A model generated the notes under the pieces. That model had not been told where the DNA came from, did not search any database, and was given only the letters and a program-made list of their open reading frames with translations. A stretch of 64,000 nt of DNA. Origin: Fictibacillus phosphorivorans. Its GTDB lineage: Bacteria; Bacillota; Bacilli; Bacillales; Fictibacillaceae. The stretch lies in contig NZ_VDZU01000001.1 in NCBI RefSeq assembly GCF_007673525.1, positions 1,054,001 to 1,118,000 of the forward strand, written 5' to 3'. The position numbers were made by a program, and so were the translations under genes. This document shows, one piece after another, positions 26,850 through 34,262 of this stretch (its first letter is position 1; each line of letters opens with the position of its first letter).

Positions 26850-28256
26850 ATGTTAGGTTTCTTACAGCGGATCGGTCGTGCGCTCATGCTTCCGATCGCA
26901 GTTCTTCCTGCAGCTGGACTTTTGCTACGTTTTGGTCAAGACGATTTATTAGATATACCATTCTTAGTGGCATCAGGTAATGCGATCTTTGGTCATCTAG
27001 CGTTATTATTTGCGATAGGTGTCGCGGTAGGACTCTCGAGAGATGGAAGTGGAGCTGCTGGACTTGCAGGAGCGATCGGTTACTTCGTACTAACAGAAGG
27101 AGCTAAAACATTTGCAGAAGTAAACCTAAATTATGACGGGAAATTTGATATGTCTGTCTTAGGAGGTATTCTAGCAGGGGTTATAGCCGGACTTTTATAT
27201 AATAAATTTTATAATACGAAACTGCCAGAATGGCTTTCCTTTTTCGGAGGTAAACGATTTGTTCCCATTGTAACGGCTGGAACCATGGTACTTCTAGCGC
27301 TTGTTTTCGGATTTATATGGCCATACCTTCAGATGGGATTAGAAAACGTTGGTACTTGGATTACAAGTGCCGGTGCGATAGGTGCAGGCATATTTGGTTT
27401 CTTTAACCGCTTATTACTTCCACTCGGACTTCATCATGTACTCAACAGCTTCTTATGGTTTGTATTTGGTGAATTTACAGGTGAAAATGGGAAGGTCGTT
27501 ACGGGTGATCTATGGAGATTCTTTGCTGAAGATCCTAAGGCAGGCTTTTATATGGCTGGATTTTTCCCTGTAATGATGTTCGGACTGCCGGCAGCTTGTT
27601 TAGCCATGATTCATACAGCAAAAAAACATCGTAAGAAGGCAGTAGCAGGAATGCTAGGCAGTCTGGCTCTTACATCTTTTGTTACGGGAATTACAGAACC
27701 AATCGAATTTGCGTTCATGTTCCTATCTCCTTTACTGTATGTGATCCATGCTGTATTAACCGCTGTTTCGATGTCGGTGGCAGTATTACTAGATATCCAT
27801 CATGGGTTCACGTTTTCTGCTGGAGCGATTGATTATTTCTTAAACATCGGTATCTCGCAAAATGGTTGGTTGTTACTTCCGATGGGTGCAGTATATTTTG
27901 TTTTATACTATGGAATATTCCGTTATCTGATTGTGAAACTGAACTTGAAAACACCAGGCAGAGAAGATGAAGATGCTATTGTATCAGAAGCTGCAGCTAC
28001 TACTACAGCGAATGAAAAGTATGAAAGGGCTGCATCAGCTTATTTGAGTGCACTCGGAGGAAAAGATAATATCGTGCTGATAGAAAACTGTATTACTAGA
28101 TTAAGAGTTCAGATTAAAGACTTGTCAGAGGTTGATGAAGAAGCGCTTAAAAAAGCAGGATCAAAAGGTCTGATCAAGCTTAATAATCAAAATATACAGG
28201 TCGTTGTAGGATCTGAGGTTGAACCGATCGCAGATTATATGAGAGATAAGCTATAA
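26850..28256 (+). CDS. nagP: N-acetylglucosamine-specific PTS enzyme IICB
   Basis: The 468-residue protein has an N-terminal IIC domain (LGFLQRIGRALMLPIAVLPAAGLLLRFGQ, then about ten spans, LHHVLNSFLWFVFGEF, GITEPIEFAFMF and HHGFTFSAGAIDYFLN) and a C-terminal IIB domain with phospho-Cys414 in IENCITRLRVQI. Domain order and sequence fit NagP, which imports GlcNAc as GlcNAc-6-phosphate. GAGAGGGG precedes ATG 26850, 14 bases after murQ. In B. subtilis nagP is a separate locus; here it closes the amino sugar cluster, before a strong terminator. Confidence 0.93.
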   Translation: MLGFLQRIGRALMLPIAVLPAAGLLLRFGQDDLLDIPFLVASGNAIFGHLALLFAIGVAVGLSRDGSGAAGLAGAIGYFVLTEGAKTFAEVNLNYDGKFDMSVLGGILAGVIAGLLYNKFYNTKLPEWLSFFGGKRFVPIVTAGTMVLLALVFGFIWPYLQMGLENVGTWITSAGAIGAGIFGFFNRLLLPLGLHHVLNSFLWFVFGEFTGENGKVVTGDLWRFFAEDPKAGFYMAGFFPVMMFGLPAACLAMIHTAKKHRKKAVAGMLGSLALTSFVTGITEPIEFAFMFLSPLLYVIHAVLTAVSMSVAVLLDIHHGFTFSAGAIDYFLNIGISQNGWLLLPMGAVYFVLYYGIFRYLIVKLNLKTPGREDEDAIVSEAAATTTANEKYERAASAYLSALGGKDNIVLIENCITRLRVQIKDLSEVDEEALKKAGSKGLIKLNNQNIQVVVGSEVEPIADYMRDKL

Positions 28257-28262
28257 AGCTAT

Positions 28263-28310
28263 AAAAAAGACCACCATCTTCTTAAAGAAAATGGTGGTCA
28301 CTTCTTTATT
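28263..28310. terminator. Bidirectional terminator between nagP and the YjcZ-type gene
   Basis: GACCACCAT (28269-28277) pairs with ATGGTGGTC (28291-28299). A T-rich tract follows on the plus strand and six T on the minus strand. Confidence 0.85.
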
Positions 28311-28479
28311 ACACGTTCCAATAACCACTTACTGGTACGTTTGCTGCGTATCCATAGGAACATGGGTAAGCATAAACACAGCAGTTTCCATTAAACGAGA
28401 CGGCTCCGACAATAATGAGCAGCACGAATAGTACCACGTAAAGCGTAAAGCTATCAGAACAGTACTTTCTCGACGACAT
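28309..28479 (-). CDS. YjcZ-family small sporulation protein
   Basis: A 56-residue peptide with Cys- and Tyr-rich ends and a central membrane span FTLYVVLFVLLIIVGAVSF, matching the signature (FALIVVLFILLIIVG) of the tiny YjcZ-family membrane proteins associated with sporulation in bacilli. GAGGAGTGAAAAT precedes the ATG on the minus strand. A second reading frame in the same place is a shadow. Related peptides often occur in several copies per genome; only this one is in the window. Timing of expression cannot be read from the promoter. Confidence 0.85.
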   Translation of the reverse strand: MSSRKYCSDSFTLYVVLFVLLIIVGAVSFNGNCCVYAYPCSYGYAANVPVSGYWNV

Positions 28480-28605
28480 ATTTTCACTCCTCTTCTTGCG
28501 TGTGAGAAGCCGGTTTCTCTCCTCAACTCATTTTATGCAAGTAGGATGAGCATAGAAACGGTGATAAATGCCCCATTTTAGAAGAGTTGTATACGAAGTA
28601 GAAGT

Positions 28606-29271
28606 CTATTTGTAAGCCTCATCTAAGATAATGTATAAGTAATCTACGAATTCACCTTTTGAGAACATCGTCACTTCATATACATCACCAAGGTCGTTGT
28701 ATACATAAGCTGTATCTGTGTCTGTTGTTTCTTCAACATCTACAGGAAGACCAGCTAGTTCAAGTGCTCTAGTCATTTCTTCAGCATTAAACAAGATTTC
28801 TTCATCAATTACAGAATAGACAAGACGAGCGGCTTTTCCTTCTACAAACGTTACCGCATATTTATCATTCTGATAATAGTTTACGATAGCAGGGACAAAT
28901 TCTGTCGTACCTGAGTAGCGAAACTGAATCTTTTCAGATCGGTTCGGTTTACCCCATCTGTCGCTGATTTGTTTTTCGGAAGAGTTTGTGAGTTCACTTG
29001 CAACAAATTGATGCTCACTAGTTAGATAGTCCTTTTGTTCGCTATCATCACTTGTTGCCTCATCTTCAGCTGTGCTGCTTTCAGCTTCTGTAGTTGTTGT
29101 CTCTGTTGCTTCTGAATCTTCTTTTTCTGATTTAGAAGTGGAGCTGTCAGTAGAATCTTCCTTGTTAGTATTTGTTTCGGAAGCTCCTTGTTCATTTTGT
29201 TTCGTATCTTTAGAGCAAGCTGTTACAAAAAGTAACCCAATTATAAGAAATAGTGTTATAAGTTTTTTCAT
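28606..29271 (-). CDS. Lipoprotein with acidic Ser/Thr/Glu linker, unknown function
   Basis: The 221-residue protein begins with a lipoprotein signal peptide and lipobox VTAC (Cys19). Residues about 20-80 are a low-complexity, strongly acidic Ser/Thr/Glu tract, then comes a globular domain of about 140 residues containing DRWGKPNRSEKIQF and VTFVEGKAARLVYSV, reminiscent of SmpA/BamE-like or DUF4947-type secreted folds. AGGGAGTATC precedes the ATG. It stands alone. Function is not known. Confidence 0.72.
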   Translation of the reverse strand: MKKLITLFLIIGLLFVTACSKDTKQNEQGASETNTNKEDSTDSSTSKSEKEDSEATETTTTEAESSTAEDEATSDDSEQKDYLTSEHQFVASELTNSSEKQISDRWGKPNRSEKIQFRYSGTTEFVPAIVNYYQNDKYAVTFVEGKAARLVYSVIDEEILFNAEEMTRALELAGLPVDVEETTDTDTAYVYNDLGDVYEVTMFSKGEFVDYLYIILDEAYK

Positions 29272-29632
29272 GATACTCCCTCATTATGTAGTTCATATTG
29301 TTAAACAGACACTTCCAATGTTAACAAAAGAGTACAAAAATTGAAAATGAAAAGTTTGGCAGATGAAGAAACTTATATCCTTTTCAGAATAGAATGACAT
29401 TTAAATACCTTATTCTCATAAAATAAGGATATATATAAAGCTTCAATCACATAGTAATCGGTCATACAGTAGCAGCTTGTATAGAGGTATGATCGCAAAG
29501 TAAAGTATGAAGGCTATAAAGCTAAATACAAATGGAATACCTATAGTAATATTTCATTTTGTTAACAAATCAACTACAATATATGGTAGACATCCATTAA
29601 AAGGCATGATTGTGGAAGGGCAGGTGTTGGGG

Positions 29633-30277
29633 ATGCAGTATATTGTGTATGATTTAGAGATGACAAACCGGCTCTCGGAGATCATAGAGATAGGTGCCAT
29701 TCGAATGATTGAAGTTGATGGTGAACTTAAAATAGTGGATACGTTTCAGTCATTTGTTCAACCTAAAATGGATAAGTTGAATACACGAATTACGAACCTA
29801 ACGGGGATCACCAAAAAAGATTTGATTTCAGCTCCGGCTTATACTGAGGCTATTGATAGCTTTAGATCTTGGATTGGTGCAGAAGAATATTACCTTTGTT
29901 CCTGGGGACCAGAAGATAAGTGGGCGCTCATTACAGATTCAACATTTCATAAAGCAGACACGGATTGGATTATCAATCATAATGATCTGCAATTTCATTT
30001 CAGTATCCTTCATGATAGTGAAAAAGGATTTCGATATGGTCTGTCACGCGCTCTTCAAGCGATGGAGCTGGTTTATGAAGGATCAAAACATAGAGCGCTA
30101 GACGATGCGATCAACACAGCCAAAATCCTTACTAAAATTTATCAGAGAGTCAAATTTGTTAAGAACCCGACTTCTTTCTTAGAATCAAAGCTTTTTGAAC
30201 CTGAAAAGTTAGTATATAAAACAAAGTCTGAAGGAAATGAATCGCCATTCGCTTCCTTGTCAAAGTTATTTAACTAA
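29633..30277 (+). CDS. DEDDh 3'-5' exonuclease (KapD/DnaQ-like)
   Basis: From ATG 29633 the 214-residue protein starts MQYIVYDLEMT, the ExoI motif with the first metal Asp and Glu. ExoII is around CSWGPEDKWAL and ExoIII is HRALDDAINTAKIL (His and Asp), so all DEDDh residues appear present. This subfamily includes KapD, the sporulation KinA-inhibitor homologue, and ERI-1-like exonucleases. AGGTG sits six bases before ATG 29633; TTG 29627 and the longer frame from 29507 are alternatives with poorer support. Substrate (RNA or DNA) is unknown. Confidence 0.8.
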   Translation: MQYIVYDLEMTNRLSEIIEIGAIRMIEVDGELKIVDTFQSFVQPKMDKLNTRITNLTGITKKDLISAPAYTEAIDSFRSWIGAEEYYLCSWGPEDKWALITDSTFHKADTDWIINHNDLQFHFSILHDSEKGFRYGLSRALQAMELVYEGSKHRALDDAINTAKILTKIYQRVKFVKNPTSFLESKLFEPEKLVYKTKSEGNESPFASLSKLFN

Positions 30278-30357
30278 AGTAATTTTAGTTTTAAATGTAA
30301 ACTTTGTAATACAAATGGTTAACTATTACAGCCAGGATAGGACTTATTTCCTGTTCC

Positions 30358-30436
30358 TTCGACTTCCTTCGACATAAATGTGTAGGTATTATAGGGTAAA
30401 ATCCATAAAAAGTAAGATATGTCGTCATTTGACGAA
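30358..30436 (+). promoter_or_regulatory. Cluster of possible Spo0A boxes
   Basis: TTCGACA (30368-30374) is a perfect reverse 0A box (TGTCGAA); TTCGACT (30358-30364) is a one-mismatch copy ten bases away; TGACGAA (30430-30436) fits TGNCGAA. All lie within 140 bases before the small gene at 30498. Short motifs recur by chance, so this is tentative. Confidence 0.35.
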
Positions 30437-30497
30437 TTGTTTTTGTAGGAAAATGACCTTAGTTTCGATAATAATAGTTAGTAGTAGGGGGTGTTTG

Positions 30498-30728
30498 TTG
30501 GTGGAGACTACATATTACATAACCAATAAAAACAATCAGTTGTTGGAACTTTTGAATACAATCGATCATTGCTTGACGGATGCATGTCTTGAGGAGGTTG
30601 ATTCAATAATCAAGCTAAAAGAAGAACTGTTAGCAAACGATGGTATACATATAACACCTGAGCAAATTAATAATATTATTTCCTTATTGTTATCGTTTGT
30701 ACCAAATACAGTTAGAGAAGTTGGTTAA
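30498..30728 (+). CDS. Small helical protein, unknown function
   Basis: The product of about 76 residues (TTG 30498 or GTG 30501 after AGGGGGTG) is predicted helical: an amphipathic first part NNQLLELLNTIDHCLTDACL, an acidic helix around EEVDSIIKLKEELL, and a hydrophobic helix near the C-terminus (INNIISLLLSFVP). I recognise no family. Possible Spo0A boxes lie upstream and a terminator follows directly, so it is a monocistronic unit. A regulator of phosphorelay or biofilm entry would be one guess, but the sequence does not show it. Confidence 0.6.
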   Translation: MVETTYYITNKNNQLLELLNTIDHCLTDACLEEVDSIIKLKEELLANDGIHITPEQINNIISLLLSFVPNTVREVG

Positions 30729-30732
30729 TGAA

Positions 30733-30762
30733 GAATCTCTTCAAAAAGAGGTTCTTTTTTAC
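30733..30762 (+). terminator. Intrinsic terminator after the small helical gene
   Basis: GAATCTCTT (30733-30741) pairs with AAGAGGTTC (30746-30754, one G-U), then six T. Confidence 0.75.
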
Positions 30763-30809
30763 TACTTAAGTTTATTTCGCCCATCATTTTTGTTCTCTGG
30801 GGGTATTAA

Positions 30810-30836
30810 TAAAAAAGAAGTGAATAATCACTTCTT
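30810..30836 (-). terminator. Intrinsic terminator of the RCK-domain membrane protein gene
   Basis: AAGAAGTGA (30815-30823) pairs with TCACTTCTT (30828-30836); on the minus strand a T run follows. The stem touches the stop codon. Confidence 0.75.
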
Positions 30837-31536
30837 AATTTGATTGCTCAACTTCTTTTTTAGATTTTAATTCTTTCATCTCCTCTTTAAATCTTTCTTG
30901 AAGAGAATTTTGGTGACCATATAAGAACAACATGTCTCCTTCTTGAATTTCTGTCGTGTAACTATCCTTTCTTACTGTTACATCCCCTCTTTTAATGAAT
31001 AGTACAAGTAAATCGTCATCTACTTGTATAACATCTTTTAATTTTTTCCCCATAATCTTTGAATCCTTATGAATGGGAAGTTCGACAACAACATCATCTT
31101 CTTCAAAATACATAACGTCTCTTAATGGAAGGTCCGCGAGGTTGTAACTTTTCTCCATATGACTTTCAAAGGTTTTTTTCATATATTTCTTTAGTTTCGG
31201 TATGCTTAAGATTAAATAAAGACTAATTAATGCTAAAATAATGATCCCCAGCTCGATCGAGCGGAATTCATCGGATAAGATGTTGCTTATCGATGAGATG
31301 ATAACCGCTAATGAAAAGACTCCGAACAAAATGAGAAACGTACTCAAACGTCTGCGTACTGGATGCTCCAATATCAATTCAGATTCTCCTGTCGTAAAAC
31401 CTGTAGCAGTAAACATTGAGATGACTTGGAATCGAGCTATTTCTTTTTTTAATCCGGTTAACGTGAATAGTAGCACGTTAATTTCAATTACTATTCCTAT
31501 AATTGCAAAATAAAGCAGAGTGAATAAAAAACCCAC
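30835..31536 (-). CDS. Membrane protein with C-terminal TrkA-C (RCK) domain
   Basis: The 233-residue protein has three likely spans (about residues 4-26, 65-86 and 93-112), between which is FQVISMFTATGFTTGESELI, and a soluble C-terminal TrkA-C domain (about 135-212) with the typical SKIMGKKLKDVIQVDDDLLVLFIKRG and EGDMLFLYG. TrkA-C domains gate potassium and other cation systems and several bind c-di-AMP. GTG 31536 after GGAGGTG starts the gene. It stands apart from any transporter gene. A role in ion homeostasis is inferred only from the domain. Confidence 0.72.
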   Translation of the reverse strand: MGFLFTLLYFAIIGIVIEINVLLFTLTGLKKEIARFQVISMFTATGFTTGESELILEHPVRRRLSTFLILFGVFSLAVIISSISNILSDEFRSIELGIIILALISLYLILSIPKLKKYMKKTFESHMEKSYNLADLPLRDVMYFEEDDVVVELPIHKDSKIMGKKLKDVIQVDDDLLVLFIKRGDVTVRKDSYTTEIQEGDMLFLYGHQNSLQERFKEEMKELKSKKEVEQSN

Positions 31537-31673
31537 AAAGGCACCTCCGTTAAAATTCTTCTTTACCTGTATACCCTTATTTTCTATTTATATAGAGGAA
31601 ATAAATTATTTTATTCGTTTCATAAACATTTATAGCTCCTCATATAGTTTTGGTACAGGAAGGAGGGATGTTG

Positions 31674-31832
31674 ATGACAGGATTTCTAATTACCTTAGTG
31701 CCTGCAAGCCTATTGTGTGGAGGAGTTGCTATGTTGATTCATTCATTCGTGAAAAAAGATTCTTATCATTATGATCAAGAGAATCTTTGGGAAGATACAT
31801 CGCTTACATCGGAAGATTATCGATTGAAATAA
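31674..31832 (+). CDS. Small single-span membrane protein, unknown function
   Basis: A 52-residue protein with an N-terminal membrane span (MTGFLITLVPASLLCGGVAM) and an acidic tail rich in Asp, Glu and Tyr. AAGGAGG (31660-31666) fits ATG 31674 best; ATG 31668 is too close. It is divergent from the RCK-domain gene and precedes the lipase gene by about 75 bases. Confidence 0.6.
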   Translation: MTGFLITLVPASLLCGGVAMLIHSFVKKDSYHYDQENLWEDTSLTSEDYRLK

Positions 31833-31906
31833 CACATTCATCACTTGATATTTTCCCTCGTTATGGTAAAAAGTAAGATAACAATAACTAGAATCGAGGA
31901 CTTGAT

Positions 31907-32647
31907 GTGCGGAAAGTATCAAAGAAATGGTTAATTGGTGGTGCAGGTTTAGCCCTCATACTATTCCTGGTCTTTCAATTTTATGGAGAAACAGAAGGGG
32001 CAAGTGAAACACAAACTTTGAAGGTTGTGGCACTTGGAGATTCCTTAACATACGGAGTGGGTGATCCGTCCAAGACAGGTTATATTGGCATCGTTAAAAG
32101 AAATATTCAGCAGCAAACAGGAAGAAACGTTATTATTAATAATTTTGGAATCTCTGGACAGCGTTCTGACCAATTATTAAGACAATTGGATAATGGAGTC
32201 GTCATCAAATCATTAAGACAAGCGGATCATATCTTTGTCTTTATTGGAACTAATGATTTTCGCAAGGCTGCGGGTTGGAACTTTCGACAGTTGCCTCAAC
32301 AAAAATTAGTACTTGGAAAAGAAAAGTTAAGAAACAACTTAAGTAAAACACTGACAGTCGTGCGTGAAAACAATTCGTTCGCGCCAGTCTATGTATTAGG
32401 ACTATATAATCCTTATTTCGGAAAAGAATACGATCCAACAGCTGCAGACAGTATTAAGTCCTGGAACGAGGCAATTGTTGAGGCAAGCAAAGAAAGCACA
32501 CTTACAAAATACATTTCCACCTTTGAACTTTATGAAAACGTGGAGAAAGAACTGTATTTTTCTGATTCTATCCATCCAAATAGAAGAGGATATAACAGAT
32601 TAGGAAACTGGGTTTACAACCAATGGAAGCCATTAAACCAAGAATGA
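31907..32647 (+). CDS. SGNH/GDSL-family lipase or esterase (YpmR-like)
   Basis: The 246-residue protein has an N-terminal membrane anchor (about residues 8-25) and the SGNH blocks: block I LKVVALGDSLTYGVG (nucleophile Ser), Gly in block II near NNFGISGQRSDQL, Asn in block III FVFIGTNDF, and the Asp-His pair in SDSIHPNRRGY. It should be an extracytoplasmic ester hydrolase; the substrate is unknown. GTG 31907 follows GAGGAC. B. subtilis YpmR is a similar anchored SGNH protein. A strong terminator follows. Confidence 0.85.
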   Translation: MRKVSKKWLIGGAGLALILFLVFQFYGETEGASETQTLKVVALGDSLTYGVGDPSKTGYIGIVKRNIQQQTGRNVIINNFGISGQRSDQLLRQLDNGVVIKSLRQADHIFVFIGTNDFRKAAGWNFRQLPQQKLVLGKEKLRNNLSKTLTVVRENNSFAPVYVLGLYNPYFGKEYDPTAADSIKSWNEAIVEASKESTLTKYISTFELYENVEKELYFSDSIHPNRRGYNRLGNWVYNQWKPLNQE

Positions 32648-32648
32648 T

Positions 32649-32684
32649 CTCTTAGAAGCTGATGCTTCTAAGAGGTTTTTTTAT
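32649..32684 (+). terminator. Intrinsic terminator after the lipase gene
   Basis: CTCTTAGAAGC (32649-32659) pairs perfectly with GCTTCTAAGAG (32664-32674), then a T tract. Confidence 0.9.
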
Positions 32685-32699
32685 TTTTCTTTTTAAAAG

Positions 32700-32985
32700 G
32701 CAGTTTTCGTAAACTTTGTTGCTTTTGGAAGTGTTGATCTCCGTTCCAGGCTGCTCGCTTTCCACTCCAATCAATTTTCAAAGGTGACAAGGAGTTCATA
32801 GCAACAATCTTATAAAAAAAAGCGTTTTAAAACGCTGTTGCGGTAAACTTGCTTGCTCTTTGGAAGAAGTTTATTTCAGGTGCTCGGTTTTCCTTGGGGC
32901 AGGCGAGAAATCGCGGACATTCCATTCCAATCAACTGTCAATGGAAGTAAGGAATCGATAGGCACAACCTATTAGAAAAAACTTT
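32700..32985. repeat. Two degenerate copies of a Bacillaceae-type intergenic repeat
   Basis: Copy A (about 32707-32815) and copy B (about 32843-32980) share GTAAACTT, then TTTGGAAG, a CAGG...GCTCG block, CCAATCAA, and an AAGGA(G/A)T...ATAG tail in the same order. The pattern resembles a roughly 150-bp element that recurs between genes in many Bacillaceae (GTTGATTTCCGCTCCAGG type, recalled from memory). Copy A has lost the central GC-rich part that copy B partly keeps. No gene lies in 32685-33082 otherwise. Confidence 0.6.
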
Positions 32986-32996
32986 TAAAAAAACGA

Positions 32997-33054
32997 TTGA
33001 CTTGAGAATGATTATCATTATAATTAGAAGTGAAGTTGATAATCGTTTTCAATT
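32997..33054 (+). promoter_or_regulatory. Promoter with embedded Fur box, plus second Fur box
   Basis: A sigma-A promoter TTGACT-16-TATAAT (32997-33002 and 33019-33024) has a Fur box, GAGAATGATTATCATT, exactly in its spacer. A second box, TTGATAATCGTTTTCAAT (33036-33053), covers the transcription start area. Iron-Fur binding would block the promoter of the downstream iron transporter. Confidence 0.88.
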
Positions 33055-33082
33055 ACTTATACATAGAAGGGGTAACTGACAT

Positions 33083-34165
33083 ATGTTTAAAAAGAATATA
33101 TTCACTGCTGTTGTAATGGTCCTACTAGCTGCTTTAGTCTTAGCTGGCTGTGGTAAATCTAACGATGGTGCAAGTTCAAGCAACAACGATGCAAAAAAAG
33201 AAGAGAAGAAAAGCGGGGAAGTAAATTTATATACAAGTCGTCACTATGACGTTGATGATAAAATCTTTGCTGATTTTACAAAAGAGACTGGAATTAAAGT
33301 CAACCTTATTAAAGGTGAAGAAGATGAATTGATCGAGCGTCTTTCTAGAGAAGGGAAAGCAACAAAAGGAGATCTATTCTTCACATCTGATGCTGGTCGT
33401 TTGCACTGGGCAAAAGATAAGGACCTTATGCAAAGTGTTGAAAGTGATACATTGAATAAAAACATTCCAGAGAATTTAAGAGATAAAGATAATCAATGGT
33501 TTGGTCTGACAAAGCGTGCACGTGTCATCGTGTACGACAAGAAAAAAGTTGATCAGTCTGAACTTTCTACTTATGAAGCATTAACTGAAGACAAATGGAA
33601 AGGGAAAGTACTGATCCGTTCGTCTGAAAACATCTACAATCAATCATTAGTATCTTCATTTATTTCATTAAACGGAAAAGATGAAGCGAAGAAATGGGCA
33701 GAAGGAATCGTTAACAATATGGCTCGTGATCCTCAAGGCGGTGACCGTGACCAAGCGAAGGGTATCGTTGCAGGTGAAGGTGATGTGGCCATCATGAACT
33801 CTTATTATTTTGGTCAGATGTTGAACTCAGAAGATCCTGAAGAAGTGAAAGTTGCTAAACAGCTAAGCGTATTCTTCCCTAACCAAGAAACAACAGGTAC
33901 GCACATTAATATTAGTGGTATAGGTGTTACGAAACATGCTAAGAACAAAGAGAATGCTATTGAACTAATGGAATATCTGTCTAGTCCTAAAGTTCAAGAA
34001 GTATTTGCTGAAGCAAACTACGAGTATCCTGTTAATAAAGATGTTGAACCTTCAGAGCTTTTAAAATCTTGGGGTAACTTTAAAGAACAAGATCTTAACC
34101 TTTCTGAGCTAGGTGAAAACAATGCAGATGCTGTTAAAATTATGAATGAAGTTAGCTGGAAATAA
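33083..34165 (+). CDS. Iron(III) ABC transporter, substrate-binding lipoprotein
   Basis: The 360-residue protein has a lipoprotein signal with lipobox LAGC (Cys near 23) and a transferrin-like fold: NLYTSRHYDVDDKIFADFTKETGIKV near the start, GDLFFTSDAGRLHWAKDKDL, and the late IMNSYYFGQM with the tyrosine pair expected for ferric ion binding. It belongs with FutA/AfuA/FbpA binding proteins. The two Fur boxes upstream and the permease and ATPase genes downstream support iron. GAAGGGG precedes the ATG. Confidence 0.9.
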   Translation: MFKKNIFTAVVMVLLAALVLAGCGKSNDGASSSNNDAKKEEKKSGEVNLYTSRHYDVDDKIFADFTKETGIKVNLIKGEEDELIERLSREGKATKGDLFFTSDAGRLHWAKDKDLMQSVESDTLNKNIPENLRDKDNQWFGLTKRARVIVYDKKKVDQSELSTYEALTEDKWKGKVLIRSSENIYNQSLVSSFISLNGKDEAKKWAEGIVNNMARDPQGGDRDQAKGIVAGEGDVAIMNSYYFGQMLNSEDPEEVKVAKQLSVFFPNQETTGTHINISGIGVTKHAKNKENAIELMEYLSSPKVQEVFAEANYEYPVNKDVEPSELLKSWGNFKEQDLNLSELGENNADAVKIMNEVSWK

Positions 34166-34262
34166 ACGTTAATATCTTGCCGTATCACGATTTGTGATAC
34201 GGCTAATTCCATGTAAAACAAACAACCGAGAACAATGCTGATGAGTAAAGAAGGTGAAGATA

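Noticed and set aside
28329-28526. 65-residue minus-strand frame
   Set aside because: It is a shadow of the YjcZ-family gene, which has the ribosome site and the family signature in another frame.
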